Assembly (NCBI GenBank): GCA_016869285.1
Contig: VGEN01000014.1
Span: forward strand, 1-46,518
Reading direction: 5' to 3'
DNA length: 46,518 nt
DNA from: Alphaproteobacteria bacterium
Lineage (GTDB): Bacteria; Pseudomonadota; Alphaproteobacteria; SHVZ01
A program made the translations under genes and the position numbers. This document shows positions 26,053-35,827 of this stretch, one piece after another (the first letter of the stretch is position 1; each line of letters starts with the position of its first letter). The notes under the pieces were generated by a model. It did not search any database. It worked only from the letters and a program-made list of their open reading frames with translations, and had not been told where the DNA came from.

Positions 26053-27570
26053 ATGGCCCGCATCGCCGTCGGCGGCTTCCAGCACGAGACCAACACCTTC
26101 GCGCCGTCGCTCGCGACTTACGACGAGTTCGCCAAGGGCGGCGGCTGGCCGGCGCTCTGCCGCGGGGCCGAGCTCGAGCCGGCGGTCGAGGGCATCAACC
26201 TGCCAGTCGCGGGCTTCATCGACGAGGCGAAGGCGAGGGGGCACGAGATCGCGCCGCTGACCTGGGCCGCGGCCTCGCCCTGCTCCTATGTGACCGCCGA
26301 TGCCTATGAGCGGATCGCCGGCATGATCGTCGAGGACTTGAAGAAGGCATTGCCGGTCGATGCCGTCTATCTCTGCCTCCATGGTGCGATGGTGGTCGAA
26401 ACCTACGAGGACGGCGAGGGCGAGCTGCTCGAGCGCGTGCGCAGGATCGTGGGCAAGGACATCCCGGTGGTGGCAAGCCTCGACCTGCACGCGAACACGA
26501 CGCAGAAGATGATGGACAATGCCGACGTCCTCATCGCTTACAGGACCTACCCTCACGTCGACATGGCGGATACCGGCAAGATGACGGCGCGGCACCTCGA
26601 CGGACTGCTCAAGGGCTCGGGCGCGGTCTACAAGGCTTTCCGCCAGGCGCCGTTCATCATCCCGATCAACTTTCAATGCACCTACATGGAGCCGTCCAAG
26701 ACCATCTACAGGATGGTCGAGGAGGCGGAGAAGGGCGAGGTCGCGAGCGTGAGCTTCACGCCGGGCTTCCCCGCCGCCGACATCTGGGATTGCGGCCCCG
26801 CGGTGATGGCTTATGGCACGACGCAGGCCGCCGCCGATCGGGCGGCAGACAAGATCATCGGCGAGGTGATCGGCCGCGAAGGCGAATGGTCCGACAAGTT
26901 CTACGATCCCGCGACCGCGGTCACCTATGCGATCGGCAAGGGTAACCAGGCGACCAAGCCGATCGTGATCGCCGACACCCAGGACAATCCCGGCACCGGC
27001 GGCGACGGCGACACCACCGGCTTCCTGCATGCGCTGGTCGCGCAGAACGCGCAGGACGCCGCCCTCGCGCTCATGTGCGATCCCAAGGCGGCGGAGGCCG
27101 CGCACCAGGCCGGCATCGGCGCCGAGATCACCATCAACCTCGGCAACATCTCGAAGGTTGCCGGCGATAAGCCCTTCCGCGGCACCTTCAAGGTCGAGGC
27201 GTTGGGCGACGGCAACGTCCTCGGCACCGGCCCGATGTATGGCGGGGCGCGCATGAAGCTCGGCAAGATGGCGTGCCTGAAGATCGGCGGCGTCCGCGTC
27301 GCCGTCTCCTCGCGCAAGGTGCAGGCGGCCGACCAAGCGCTGTTCCGCGCCGTCGGCATCGAGCCGACCAAGCAGAAGATCCTCGTGCTGAAAAGCTCGG
27401 TGCATTTCCGCGCCGACTTCCAGCCGATCGCCGAGGAGGTGATCGTCGGCATCGCGCCCGGCCCCTTCGTTGCCGACACGCGCTCGCTTCCCTGGAAGAA
27501 GCTTCGCCCCGGCCTCAAGGTCTCGCCGAACGGTCCGGTCTACCAGCCGGGTTGGCAGCCGCAGTCTTAG
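26053..27570 (+). CDS. M81-family metallopeptidase, MlrC-like
   Basis: Protein of 505 residues in the MlrC (microcystinase C) family. The N-terminal motif is VGGFQHETNTFAPS, with a probable metal-binding His11. Further motifs are LCLHGAMV, SLDLHAN (Asp144, His146) and YRTYPHVDMADTG; the C-terminal domain includes DTQDNPGTGGDGDTTGFL and HFRADFQPIAEE. MlrC hydrolyses linear peptides in microcystin breakdown, but most homologues lie outside mlr clusters and have unknown substrates; no mlrA or mlrB is seen here. No signal peptide. The stop overlaps the convergent MFS gene stop by 4 nt. Confidence 0.87.
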   Translation: MARIAVGGFQHETNTFAPSLATYDEFAKGGGWPALCRGAELEPAVEGINLPVAGFIDEAKARGHEIAPLTWAAASPCSYVTADAYERIAGMIVEDLKKALPVDAVYLCLHGAMVVETYEDGEGELLERVRRIVGKDIPVVASLDLHANTTQKMMDNADVLIAYRTYPHVDMADTGKMTARHLDGLLKGSGAVYKAFRQAPFIIPINFQCTYMEPSKTIYRMVEEAEKGEVASVSFTPGFPAADIWDCGPAVMAYGTTQAAADRAADKIIGEVIGREGEWSDKFYDPATAVTYAIGKGNQATKPIVIADTQDNPGTGGDGDTTGFLHALVAQNAQDAALALMCDPKAAEAAHQAGIGAEITINLGNISKVAGDKPFRGTFKVEALGDGNVLGTGPMYGGARMKLGKMACLKIGGVRVAVSSRKVQAADQALFRAVGIEPTKQKILVLKSSVHFRADFQPIAEEVIVGIAPGPFVADTRSLPWKKLRPGLKVSPNGPVYQPGWQPQS

Positions 27571-28796
27571 TCAGCTACCTGTCGCCGCGGAGCGAAGCTG
27601 CCGCCGGCGGCGATGACGGCGATCGAGGCGAGAAGCAACAGGGCGCCGAGCAGGAACGAGGCGCCCGGCAGAAGCATCGGTGCTTCGGGACCGATGTGAT
27701 AGGCGAAGACCGCAGTGGCCACCGGCGGGCCGACGATGGCGGTCCCGGTATTGACGCTGGCGAGCGCACCTTGCAGCAGGCCCTGCTCGTTCGGCGGCGT
27801 CGCGCGCGTGAGCAGCGCCTGCAGCGAGGGCGTCACCAGCGCCCAGCCCGGAATGTGGATCAGCATGATCGCGTAGGCCATCCAGCCCTCCGAGGCGAGG
27901 CCGTACAGGAGCGATCCGAAGGCGCTGATGGCGAGCCCGGTCAGGAGCGCGCGCCGCTCGCCGAGGCGCGGCACGACAAGGCGGACGACGAAGCCCTGGG
28001 ACACCGCAAACAGGAAGCCGACGGCGGCCAGCGACAGGCCGACCTCGAGCGCGGACCAGCTATAGCGGTAGCCGGTGTAGAGCGCCCAGATGTTCTCGAG
28101 CCCGCGCTGCGCCAGCGCAGCCAGCACATATCCCCCGATCAGCACCATACCGCCGCGCGCATGAGCGAAGACCGGGATCGCGCCGATCGGATTGGCGCGC
28201 GCGAGATCGACCTTGCGGCGATGCTCGGGCTTGAGGGTCTCCGGCAGCACGATGAAGCCGAAGACGACATTGGCGAAGCTAAGGATGCCGGCGGCGAGGA
28301 AGGGAAGGCGGAGGTCGATCTGGCCGAGGATGCCGCCGAGGACCGGCCCGGCGATGAAGCCGATGCCGAAGGCGAAGCCGACCAGGCCGAAATACTCGGC
28401 GCGCTTCTCCGGCGGGGCGATGTCGGCGATGTAGGCATTCGCCACCGCGAAGGTCGACGCCATCACCCCGGCGACCGTGCGCAGCGCGATGAACCAGGCG
28501 AGGCTCGGGGCGAAGGCAGAGAGGATGTAGGTGGCGCCGAGCCCAAACAGCGAGGCCAGCAGCACCGGCCGGCGGCCGAAGCGGTCCGAGAGGCTGCCGG
28601 TCAGCGGGCCGAAGAGGAACTGCATCACCGAGTAGAGGGCGATCTGCAGGCCGACGAAGTGCGCCGCCTCGACGACGTCGCCGCCGGTGAAGCTCTCGAT
28701 CAGCCTCGGCATGATCGGCAGCACGATACCGATCCCGAGCATATCGATGATCAGCGTGACGATGATGAAGACGAGGCTCGCCGGGCGGGCGGTCAT
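27567..28796 (-). CDS. MFS transporter, TetA/DHA1-like
   Basis: Inner-membrane proton-driven exporter of 409 residues with 12 predicted helices. Motif A between helices 2 and 3 reads GSLSDRFGRRPVLL; the N-terminal helix IVTLIIDMLGIGIVLPIMP is characteristic of the TetA branch. Antiporter-type GFAFGIGFIAGPVLGGILG (motif C) marks it as an exporter. Substrate is unknown; a tetracycline-resistance call is not justified by sequence alone. It ends against mlrC-like and starts just downstream of a REP-like hairpin. Confidence 0.88.
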   Translation of the reverse strand: MTARPASLVFIIVTLIIDMLGIGIVLPIMPRLIESFTGGDVVEAAHFVGLQIALYSVMQFLFGPLTGSLSDRFGRRPVLLASLFGLGATYILSAFAPSLAWFIALRTVAGVMASTFAVANAYIADIAPPEKRAEYFGLVGFAFGIGFIAGPVLGGILGQIDLRLPFLAAGILSFANVVFGFIVLPETLKPEHRRKVDLARANPIGAIPVFAHARGGMVLIGGYVLAALAQRGLENIWALYTGYRYSWSALEVGLSLAAVGFLFAVSQGFVVRLVVPRLGERRALLTGLAISAFGSLLYGLASEGWMAYAIMLIHIPGWALVTPSLQALLTRATPPNEQGLLQGALASVNTGTAIVGPPVATAVFAYHIGPEAPMLLPGASFLLGALLLLASIAVIAAGGSFAPRRQVAD

Positions 28797-28811
28797 GGAT
28801 CGAGCCGCGTT

Positions 28812-28846
28812 GTGCCCCCTCCCCCGCTACGCGGGAGAGGGGGCAC
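28812..28846. terminator. REP-like hairpin between the exonuclease III and MFS genes
   Basis: Arms of 16 nt (gtgccccctcccccgc and its near complement) pair with one mismatch around a TAC loop. It sits between two leftward genes, 17 nt after the xthA stop and 15 nt before the MFS start, and could terminate or attenuate transcription. The C/G-run composition links it to the dispersed repeats. Confidence 0.6.
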
Positions 28847-28863
28847 GAAGCGGCTGCGCACCA

Positions 28864-29631
28864 TCAGCTCAGCTCGCACCAGGCGGGCGTGTGGTCGGAG
28901 GCCTTCTCCTCGCCCCGCGGCTTCTTGTCGACCCCGGCATTGACCAGGCGGTCGGCAGCCTGGGGCGAGAGCAGCAGATGGTCGATGCGGAGGCCCAAAT
29001 CGCGCTGCCAGGCGCCGGCCTGATAGTCCCAGTAGGTGTACAGGTGCTCGGTCGGGTTCAACGCCCGGATCGTGTCGGTGTAGCCGGTGTTGACCAGGGC
29101 ACGAAAGCGCCCGCGCGATTCCGGCCGGCAGAGGGCATCGTCAACGAAGGCTTCGGGGCTGTAGCAGTCGATGTCGGTCGGGCAGACATTGTAGTCGCCG
29201 GCGAGCACCACCGGCTTCTCGGTCGCCAGCAGCTCGCTCGCACGCGCCGCCAGCCGATCCATCCACGCCAGCTTGTAGGTGAATTTCTCGGTGCCGGTCG
29301 GATTGCCGTTCGGCAGGTAGATCGAGGCGACGCGGAGTCCGTCGATGTCGGCTTCGAGATAGCGGGCCTGCACATCGCCCTCGTCGCCGGCAAGGCGGTT
29401 CGCGACCACGTCGATCGGCTTGGTGGAGAGCAGGGCCACGCCGTTATAGGTCTTCTGGCCGACGGCGACCGCGTTGTAGCCGAGCGCCTTGACGTCGAGG
29501 ACGGGGAAGTCCTCGGTCACGCACTTGAGCTCCTGCAGCATGACGATGTCGGGTTTGAACGCGCCCAGCCATCGCATCAAATGCGCCGAGCGCGCCTTGA
29601 CCGAGTTGACGTTCCAGGTGGCGATCTTCAT
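28864..29631 (-). CDS. xthA: exodeoxyribonuclease III
   Basis: AP endonuclease and 3'-5' exonuclease of base-excision repair, 255 residues. It begins MKIATWNVNSVKAR with the metal-binding Asn; Glu34 lies in MLQELKC. The catalytic GDYNVCPTDID and C-terminal RIDHLLLS and SDHTPAWCEL motifs are all intact. The gene lies 15 nt after the PEP-mutase-like gene and near erpA, a neighbourhood shared with other alphaproteobacteria. Confidence 0.94.
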   Translation of the reverse strand: MKIATWNVNSVKARSAHLMRWLGAFKPDIVMLQELKCVTEDFPVLDVKALGYNAVAVGQKTYNGVALLSTKPIDVVANRLAGDEGDVQARYLEADIDGLRVASIYLPNGNPTGTEKFTYKLAWMDRLAARASELLATEKPVVLAGDYNVCPTDIDCYSPEAFVDDALCRPESRGRFRALVNTGYTDTIRALNPTEHLYTYWDYQAGAWQRDLGLRIDHLLLSPQAADRLVNAGVDKKPRGEEKASDHTPAWCELS

Positions 29632-29646
29632 GTCGCGGCGGCTACT

Positions 29647-30414
29647 TCACAGCCGCGCGGCGCGTGCCGCGTCTTCAAGCGCCTTCATCGCCAGGAGATA
29701 GGGGCGTGGGCCATGGCTGATCCGGGCGACGCCGGCCTTGGCGAGAATCCGAAACGGCGGCGTGCCGCTGCTGACCATGATGTTGACCGGAAGCGGCGAG
29801 CCCTTGACGACGCGTGCGATCAGCCTGGGATCGATCAGGCCGGGCACGAAGAGACCGTCGGCGCCGGCCGCGGCATAGAGGCGCGCGCTTTCCAGCGCCT
29901 CGGCGACCATGGCCTCGTTGTGCTCCTTGGCCGGCTTCTGGAAGAAGACGTCGGTGCGCGCGTTGATGAAGTAAGCGATCCCGGCGGCACTGGCGGCCTT
30001 GCGTGCCGCAGCGATACGCCGCGCCTGATCGGACGCCTTGCGCAGCTTGCCGGTCGCCGGGTAGCTGTCCTCGATGTTGCAGCCAATGGCGCCCGCATCG
30101 ATCGAGTGCCGGATGGTCTTGGCCACGGCCTGGGGCGAGGCGCCGTACCCGCTTTCGAGGTCGATGGTGACAGGAAGATCGGTGGCCCTCACGATCCGCG
30201 CGAGGTTGGCGATGGCGAGATCGAGCGGTAGGTCCTCGCCGTCGTCGAACCCGTTCGCCTTGGCTACGGACCAGCTTCCGGTCGCGATTGCCTCAGCCCC
30301 GGCGGCGGCGACCGCCTTCGCCGATCCGGCATCCCAAGCATTGAACAGGATGAGCGGCGTTCCCGCGACGTGAAGGGAGCGGAAGCGCTTGGCCTTCGAT
30401 TTCTGGCTAGGCAA
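29647..30414 (-). CDS. isocitrate lyase/PEP-mutase family enzyme
   Basis: TIM-barrel enzyme of 255 residues in the PEP phosphonomutase/isocitrate lyase superfamily. Motifs: LILFNAWDAGSAKAVAAAGAEAIATGSWSVAKANG, VTIDLESGYG (metal-binding acids), GCNIEDSYP and INARTDVFF. The loop Cys of isocitrate lyase (KKCGH) is absent, so a 2-methylisocitrate-lyase-, oxaloacetate-hydrolase- or mutase-like reaction is likelier; the substrate is not defined. I place the start at TTG 30414, giving MPSQKSKAKRFRSLH, because AGGGGG lies about 5 nt upstream and upstream residues show no family similarity. Confidence 0.85.
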   Translation of the reverse strand: MPSQKSKAKRFRSLHVAGTPLILFNAWDAGSAKAVAAAGAEAIATGSWSVAKANGFDDGEDLPLDLAIANLARIVRATDLPVTIDLESGYGASPQAVAKTIRHSIDAGAIGCNIEDSYPATGKLRKASDQARRIAAARKAASAAGIAYFINARTDVFFQKPAKEHNEAMVAEALESARLYAAAGADGLFVPGLIDPRLIARVVKGSPLPVNIMVSSGTPPFRILAKAGVARISHGPRPYLLAMKALEDAARAARL

Positions 30415-30490
30415 GGACGCCCCCTGTGAGGCCGGCAAGAGCCTCGGCGAAAAAATCACGCGCGCGAGCTGGAGCCCCCGATGCCCTTCG

Positions 30491-30847
30491 CTAGACCGCG
30501 AAGGACTTGCCGCAGCCGCAGCCGGACGAGGCGTTCGGGTTCTTGACCTGGAAAGAAGAGCCGACCATGTCCTCGATCCAGTCGAGTTCCGAGCCATCCA
30601 GCAGGTCGAGCGAGGTCTCGTCGATCACGACCTCAACCTCGCCGTTGCGGAACAGGCGGTCGTCGCCGGCGGTCTGGTCGTCGAAGCTGAAGCCGTACTG
30701 GAAGCCGGAGCACCCACCGCCGGATACCGCCAGGCGCAGCCGGGTTCCCGGAGCGGCATTCTCCTGCTTGAGAAGCTCGGCGACGCGCCGGGCGGCGCTA
30801 TCGGTGACGGTGAAGTTGCGGCTTTCGGCGACGGAGGTATCGGCCAT
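30491..30847 (-). CDS. erpA: iron-sulfur cluster insertion protein ErpA/HesB family
   Basis: A-type carrier that delivers Fe-S clusters to apo-enzymes, 118 residues. The three conserved Cys are Cys46 (GGGCSGFQY), Cys110 and Cys112 (SGCGCGKSF). The start MADTSVAESRNFTVTDSAARR gives the usual length; the longer frame from 30880 adds promoter-region sequence. It is divergent from dgt, 104 bp apart. IlvD in this window is a possible client, by inference. Confidence 0.93.
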   Translation of the reverse strand: MADTSVAESRNFTVTDSAARRVAELLKQENAAPGTRLRLAVSGGGCSGFQYGFSFDDQTAGDDRLFRNGEVEVVIDETSLDLLDGSELDWIEDMVGSSFQVKNPNASSGCGCGKSFAV

Positions 30848-30877
30848 GTCCTGTCGACCCCTGAATGACACCCTAAC

Positions 30878-30905
30878 CATGTAGGCGAAGTCCGGCGGAA
30901 GTCAA
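30878..30905 (-). promoter_or_regulatory. possible erpA promoter
   Basis: On the reverse strand TTGACT (30905-30900) and TACATG (30883-30878) lie 16 bp apart, about 30 nt before the erpA start. The -10 match is moderate. No Rrf2/IscR-type site was recognised. Confidence 0.35.
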
Positions 30906-30951
30906 TTTGCCCCTTTGCCCAAGGCCCTACGGCCTGTAGGGTCCGCCCGCC

Positions 30952-32130
30952 ATGCCGCTCGCGCCTTATGCCTGCGATCCCCGGGCTTCGCGTGGCCGCC
31001 GGCACCCCGAGCCGCCGCCGGCCGAGCGCAGCGAGTTTCAGCGCGACCGCGATCGTATCATCCACTGCGTTGCCTTCCGCCGGCTCAAGCACAAGACCCA
31101 GGTCTTCATCGAGCATGAGGGCGATCACTTCCGCACCCGGCTCACTCACTCGCTCGAAGTCGCCCAGATCGCCCGCTCGCTCGCGCGCTCGCTTAGGCTC
31201 GACGAGGATCTGGCCGAGGCGCTCGCCCTCGCCCATGACCTCGGCCACACCTGCTTCGGCCATGCCGGCGAGGACGTGCTCGACGACGTGATGAAGCCCT
31301 ATGGCGGCTTCGACCATAACGACCAGACGTTCCGGATCCTGACGCACCTTGAACGGCGCTATGCCGAGTTCGATGGCCTCAACCTGACCTGGGAGACCAT
31401 CGAGGGGACGGTCAAGCACAACGGTCCCTTGATCGGTGGCAGGAAGCCGGTGCCGCCGACCATCGCTGCCTATGATGTCGATCTCTGGCTCGACAGCTAT
31501 GCGTCGGCCGAGGCTCAGGTCGCTTCGCTGTCCGACGACATCGCCTACAACAACCACGACATCGATGACGGGCTTCGCGCCGGGCTCTTTCATCTGGAGG
31601 AGATCGAGCATCTCGGCCTGATCCGGGACGTGCTCAACGGCATCCGCGCCAGATATCCCAACCTCGACCATGTCCGGCTGCATGGCGAGCTCGTGCGCCA
31701 AATGATCGGCCGCATGGTCAACGACGTGCTGGCGGAAACGCGCCGGCGCCTCGCCGCGGCGAATCCCGGCTCGGCCGACGCGATCCGGCGCCTTGGCCGT
31801 CCGGTCGTTGCCTTCTCGGACGAGATGCGACGGCACGACACGGAGTTGAAGGCCTTTCTTCATGAGCGTATGTACCGGGCCGAGCGGGTGCGGCTTGCGC
31901 GTGCGGATGCACATGCCGTGGTGCGGGACCTGTTCCAGCTCTTTCTTGCCGATCCAGGCCGGCTGCCGGCGGAGTGGAGCGCGGCGACGAAGGGCCTGGA
32001 CAGGACCGGGACGGCCCGCATCGTCGCCGACTACATCGCCGGCATGACCGACCGCTACGCCTTTGCCGAGCACGCTCGGCTTGTGGAAGACAGAACGATA
32101 AAAAATGAATCTTTACAATTATTTCCATGA
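30952..32130 (+). CDS. dgt: deoxyguanosinetriphosphate triphosphohydrolase-like protein
   Basis: HD-domain nucleotide hydrolase of 392 residues, shorter than E. coli Dgt and of the type common in alphaproteobacteria. The metal site is His66 ([13 protein letters not shown]) and His95-Asp96 ([15 protein letters not shown]). The N-terminus carries [22 protein letters not shown]. Such enzymes split dNTPs to nucleoside and triphosphate and help control dNTP pools. The last 26 nt overlap the start of argS, and the stop TGA (32128-32130) lies in an unusual AT-rich dyad. Coupled expression with argS is likely. Confidence 0.9.
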   Translation: MPLAPYACDPRASRGRRHPEPPPAERSEFQRDRDRIIHCVAFRRLKHKTQVFIEHEGDHFRTRLTHSLEVAQIARSLARSLRLDEDLAEALALAHDLGHTCFGHAGEDVLDDVMKPYGGFDHNDQTFRILTHLERRYAEFDGLNLTWETIEGTVKHNGPLIGGRKPVPPTIAAYDVDLWLDSYASAEAQVASLSDDIAYNNHDIDDGLRAGLFHLEEIEHLGLIRDVLNGIRARYPNLDHVRLHGELVRQMIGRMVNDVLAETRRRLAAANPGSADAIRRLGRPVVAFSDEMRRHDTELKAFLHERMYRAERVRLARADAHAVVRDLFQLFLADPGRLPAEWSAATKGLDRTGTARIVADYIAGMTDRYAFAEHARLVEDRTIKNESLQLFP

Positions 32131-33847
32131 AATAATTCTGAAAGAACTTCAGAATCTCGACCTGCTTCCCGACCTCGACCTCTCGCGTGTCGTGGTCGAG
32201 CCGACGCGCGATCCCAGGCACGGCGACATCGCCACGAACGCCGCCATGGTCCTGGCGAAGCCGGCTGGGAGGAACCCGCGCCAGCTTGCTGAAGCTCTTA
32301 AGGAAAGGCTGATTGCCCACCCGCAGGTTACGAAGGCGGAAGTGGCCGGTCCCGGCTTTCTCAACCTTTCGCTCTCGGCCGACTTCTGGCAGGCCCAACT
32401 CAAGGATCTGCTGGAAGCCGGGATCGCTTATGGCGATTCGACACTCGGCGCCGGTCGCCGGGTCAATGTCGAGTACGTCTCGGCCAACCCGACCGGCCCG
32501 ATGCATATCGGCCATGCCCGTGGCGCCGTGTTCGGCGATGCGCTGGCGGCTTTGATGCAGAAGGTCGGCTTCGACGTCACCCGCGAGTACTACATCAACG
32601 ACGCCGGCGCCCAGGTCGACCAGCTCGGCCGCTCGGCCTATCTCCGCTACCTGGAAGCCCATGGCGAGACGATCGAGATTCCCTCCGGCCTCTATCCCGG
32701 CGAGTACCTGAAGGAAACCGGCGAGGCGCTGAAGGCGCGTGACGAAGGCAGGTGGCGGCAGAAGCAGGAAGATGAGTGGCTTCCCCCGGTCCGCGACTTT
32801 GCCATCGACCACATGATGGCGATGATCAAGGACGATCTGGCGGCGCTGGGCGTCCACCAGGAGGTGTTCTCCTCGGAACGTGCGCTCGTCAGGTCCGGCG
32901 CAGTCGAGCGGGTACTGAAGGCGCTCGAGGACAAAGGCCTGATTTATGTCGGCGTGCTTGAGCCGCCGAAAGGCAAGGCACCGGAGGATTGGGAGCCGCG
33001 GCCGCAGACCCTGTTCAAGGCCAGCCAGTTTGGCGACGACGTCGACCGGCCGCTGAAGAAGTCCGATGGGAGCTGGACCTACTTCGCCTCCGACATCGCC
33101 TACCATTACGACAAGATCCGCCGCGGCTCCTCCGAGCTGATCGATGTGCTCGGCGCCGACCATGGCGGTTACGTCAAGCGCATGACCGCGGCGGTCAAGG
33201 CGCTCTCCGACGGCAAGGCCAGCCTCGACTGCAAGATCTGCCAACTCGTCAACCTGACCGAGGGCGGCCAGCCGGTGAAGATGTCGAAGCGGGCAGGGAC
33301 CTTTGTCACGCTTCGCGATGTCGTCGACCGGGTCGGAAAGGACGTCGTCCGCTTCATCATGCTGACCCGGCGGAACGACCAGACGATCGACTTCGACTTT
33401 CAGAGGGTGACCGAGCAGAGCCGAGACAATCCGGTCTTCTACGTCCAGTATGCGCATGCTCGTTCGCGCTCGGTTATGCGACTCGCGGCCGAATCGATTC
33501 CTCGGAATCTGCTGTCGCCGGCCGAGCTGGCGCGCGGAAACCTGGCGCGCTTGTCTGACCCCAGCGAGATCAGTCTGATCAGGGCTTTGGCCAATTGGCC
33601 GCGTGTTGTCGAGGGTGCGGCGGAGGCGCATGAACCACACCGGCTCGCGTTTTACCTCTATGATCTTGCGGCTGAGTTTCACCAGCTCTGGAACAAGGGT
33701 AAGGATGACGCCGCGCTCCGCTTCATCGTCGCCGGCCAGGACGAGATGACGCGGGCCCGTTTGGCATTGGTGCAGGGGGTGACGACGGTGATCGCCTCCG
33801 GCCTCAAGGTCTTCGGCGTCGAGCCGGTCGAGGAGATGCGTGCATGA
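32105..33847 (+). CDS. argS: arginyl-tRNA synthetase
   Basis: Class I synthetase charging tRNA-Arg, 580 residues. The HIGH motif is HIGH at residues 134-137 ([13 protein letters not shown]). The KMSKS-like motif is [11 protein letters not shown]. The C-terminal anticodon-binding domain ends [27 protein letters not shown]. The first 17 codons ([17 protein letters not shown]) are strikingly AT-rich compared with the rest, use AT-ending codons, and contain two tandem inverted repeats. The start overlaps dgt by 26 nt; the stop overlaps the SPOR gene start by 4 nt. Confidence 0.96.
   Translation: MNLYNYFHEIILKELQNLDLLPDLDLSRVVVEPTRDPRHGDIATNAAMVLAKPAGRNPRQLAEALKERLIAHPQVTKAEVAGPGFLNLSLSADFWQAQLKDLLEAGIAYGDSTLGAGRRVNVEYVSANPTGPMHIGHARGAVFGDALAALMQKVGFDVTREYYINDAGAQVDQLGRSAYLRYLEAHGETIEIPSGLYPGEYLKETGEALKARDEGRWRQKQEDEWLPPVRDFAIDHMMAMIKDDLAALGVHQEVFSSERALVRSGAVERVLKALEDKGLIYVGVLEPPKGKAPEDWEPRPQTLFKASQFGDDVDRPLKKSDGSWTYFASDIAYHYDKIRRGSSELIDVLGADHGGYVKRMTAAVKALSDGKASLDCKICQLVNLTEGGQPVKMSKRAGTFVTLRDVVDRVGKDVVRFIMLTRRNDQTIDFDFQRVTEQSRDNPVFYVQYAHARSRSVMRLAAESIPRNLLSPAELARGNLARLSDPSEISLIRALANWPRVVEGAAEAHEPHRLAFYLYDLAAEFHQLWNKGKDDAALRFIVAGQDEMTRARLALVQGVTTVIASGLKVFGVEPVEEMRA
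32117..32155. promoter_or_regulatory. two tandem AT-rich inverted repeats at the argS start
   Basis: Dyad 1 pairs aattattt (32117-32124) with aaataatt (32130-32137) around a 5-nt loop. Dyad 2 pairs attctgaa (32135-32142) with ttcagaat (32148-32155), also around 5 nt. Each has perfect 8-bp arms, the centres are 18 bp apart, and the inner arms share 3 nt. The two RNA hairpins therefore compete, or the DNA could bind two dimers. It lies in argS codons 5-17 and spans the dgt stop. Confidence 0.5.
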
Positions 33848-34806
33848 GCGATCGGTATCGCGACCGCGAAGACGACGAGGCCGATCTCGAATATGAAGAG
33901 GCCGAGCCGCCAAAGCGGCGCGGCCGCCTGCTTGCGGCCTTGATCGCGCTGTTTGCGATCGGTGGCTTCGGCGGGGTGCTCTGGTATGCCTACAGCCAAG
34001 GCCAGCGTTCGGCCGACGCCGTAGCTCCGATCCTCAAGGCCGATGGCGAACAGACGCGTGCTCGGCCGGAACAGCCTGGCGGCATGGTCGTGCCGCATCA
34101 GGACAAGCTTGTCCTCAACAACATGCAGCAGGCGAACCGCGGGCAGGTAGAGAAGCTGTTGCCGCCGGCAGAGGCGCCGCTGCCGCAAACCGCGCGCACC
34201 GCGCCGCCACCTGCCACGTCGGTAGCTTTGGCGCCGCCACCTGCGGCCGCACCCGCACCGCCGCCGGTGCCGCCCGCTCCGCCACCGTCGATGGCCGCTC
34301 CCGCGCCGTCGCCGGTGAGCCCTCCATCGCCGCCGCCGCCCTCGCCGGCCACGTCCGCCGGCAGCCTGATCGCGCCGCCGGCGCCGCCACCCGTCCCGCC
34401 GGCTCCGTCTTCGGCTTCGGCACCGCCGGCGGCAACGCCGCCGAGCGTTATGAGCCCGCCGCCGCCTTCGGCGCCGCCGCAGGTGGCAGCGCGCCCGTCG
34501 AACCCTCCGCCGGCAATGTCCGCGCCGCGTGCCGCCGCGGGAGGCAGCGTTGGTGCGGGCGGCGGAAGCTGGCGCGTCCAGCTTGGGTCGTTCCCAGCGG
34601 CCGAACAGGCAAACGCCCAGTGGGATCGGCTGAAGAAGGCCCATGCCGAGCTGCAGCCGTTGGACCTGACGACCGTCCGTGTCGATCTCGGCGACAAGGG
34701 CGTCTGGTATAGGCTGCAGGCCGGGCCCCTGAACGAGCCGGGGGCGCGTTCGCTCTGCGAGGAACTCAAGGCGAAGAAGCGGGACTGCCTCGTTGTCCGC
34801 CCTTGA
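33844..34806 (+). CDS. SPOR-domain inner-membrane protein
   Basis: Bitopic membrane protein of 320 residues. A charged cytoplasmic N-terminus (about 35 residues) leads to one transmembrane helix ([21 protein letters not shown]). A periplasmic linker of about 150 residues made of Pro, Ala and Ser follows. The C-terminal SPOR domain ([21 protein letters not shown] to LRAKK-like CLVVRP) binds denuded septal peptidoglycan. It probably acts at the division site, like FtsN-type proteins. Its stop lies inside the nagZ start region (14-nt overlap), linking it to peptidoglycan recycling. Confidence 0.9.
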   Translation: MSDRYRDREDDEADLEYEEAEPPKRRGRLLAALIALFAIGGFGGVLWYAYSQGQRSADAVAPILKADGEQTRARPEQPGGMVVPHQDKLVLNNMQQANRGQVEKLLPPAEAPLPQTARTAPPPATSVALAPPPAAAPAPPPVPPAPPPSMAAPAPSPVSPPSPPPPSPATSAGSLIAPPAPPPVPPAPSSASAPPAATPPSVMSPPPPSAPPQVAARPSNPPPAMSAPRAAAGGSVGAGGGSWRVQLGSFPAAEQANAQWDRLKKAHAELQPLDLTTVRVDLGDKGVWYRLQAGPLNEPGARSLCEELKAKKRDCLVVRP

Positions 34807-35815
34807 CCGGCCGTCGGCCGCCATCTACGGCGTATCCGGCAAGGTCCTGACGGAGGCGGAGCGCGCGTTCTTCGCTCGCACAAATCCGCTCGGCTTCATC
34901 GTCTTCAAACGCAATTGCGAGACGCCGGCGCAGGTCCAGGCACTGGTCCGGGCGATGCGGGAGTCCGTCGGGCGTGCCGACGCGCCGGTGCTGATCGACC
35001 AGGAGGGCGGCCGCGTCACGCGCTTGAAGCCGCCGCACTGGCGGAAGGCGCCGGCAGCGGGAAAGTTCGCGACCCTCGCGAGCCGCGGCCTGGAAAAGGC
35101 GGCCGAGGCGACGCGTCTCAATGCGCGGCTGATCGCGGCCGAGCTCATTGACGCCGGTGTCACCGTCAATTGCCTGCCGGTGCTCGATCTCGCGCTTGCC
35201 GGCGCGCATGACGTGATCGGCGACCGGGCTTTCGGCAGCGACCCCAAGATCGTGGCCCGGCTCGGAGGCGCGCAGGCGGAGGGGTTGCTTGACGGCGGCG
35301 TGATCCCGGTGATGAAGCACATGCCCGGCCACGGCCGCTCGCTGGTCGACAGCCACGAGAGGCTGCCGGCGGTCGACACGGACCTCAAGACGCTGGAGGC
35401 GACCGACTTCGCGCCCTTCCGCGCGCTTTCGAACCTGCCCTGGGGCATGAGCTGCCACGTCGTCTACACGGCGATCGATCCGAGGCCGGCAACCCTGTCC
35501 CCGGCCGTCATCGATCGCGTGATCCGAGGTCATATCGGTTTTAAGGGCCTGCTCTTCACCGACGATATCGGGATGGGAGCGCTGCCCGGAAGGCTCGGCG
35601 AACGCAGCCGCGCCGCTCTGACGGCCGGGTGCGATGTGATCCTGCATTGTACCGGAGACATGGCCGAAATGGTCGAGGTCGCCGCCGTGGCATCGCCGCT
35701 CACCGATGCGGCGCTTGACCGCGTCGCGGAAGGCGAGGTGCGCCGCCGCCGCCCGGAGCCGATCGATTTCGCCGCCGCATCCGCGCGCGTCGAGCGGCTG
35801 CTGGCTGCGGCCTAA
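34793..35815 (+). CDS. nagZ: beta-N-acetylhexosaminidase
   Basis: Family GH3 cytosolic enzyme of peptidoglycan recycling, 340 residues; removes GlcNAc from muropeptide fragments. The signature KHMPGHGRSLVDSHERLP covers residues 175-192, including the catalytic His188; the nucleophile Asp lies in FTDDIGMGAL (about 257). LIDQEGGRVTRL is also conserved. The start is a TTG at 34793, 14 nt inside the SPOR gene, giving [13 protein letters not shown]. In other bacteria NagZ products affect beta-lactamase induction; no ampR/ampC is in this window. Confidence 0.94.
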   Translation: MSALDRPSAAIYGVSGKVLTEAERAFFARTNPLGFIVFKRNCETPAQVQALVRAMRESVGRADAPVLIDQEGGRVTRLKPPHWRKAPAAGKFATLASRGLEKAAEATRLNARLIAAELIDAGVTVNCLPVLDLALAGAHDVIGDRAFGSDPKIVARLGGAQAEGLLDGGVIPVMKHMPGHGRSLVDSHERLPAVDTDLKTLEATDFAPFRALSNLPWGMSCHVVYTAIDPRPATLSPAVIDRVIRGHIGFKGLLFTDDIGMGALPGRLGERSRAALTAGCDVILHCTGDMAEMVEVAAVASPLTDAALDRVAEGEVRRRRPEPIDFAAASARVERLLAAA

Positions 35816-35827
35816 GGCCGGGACTTC

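Noticed and set aside
26053..27570. A microcystin degradation locus
   Set aside because: Only an MlrC-like gene is present; no mlrA, mlrB or mlrD homologue adjoins, and MlrC homologues are widespread.
27567..28796. Tetracycline resistance gene
   Set aside because: The TetA-like MFS branch is broad; no tetR-type repressor is divergent from it and the substrate cannot be read from sequence.
27273..28943. 556-codon forward frame over the MFS gene
   Set aside because: Antisense to a clear 12-helix transporter; its charged, repetitive composition is an artefact of the codon bias of the real gene.
31718..33913. 731-codon reverse-strand frame over argS
   Set aside because: The longest false frame in the window; it opposes an intact argS with HIGH and KMSKS motifs.
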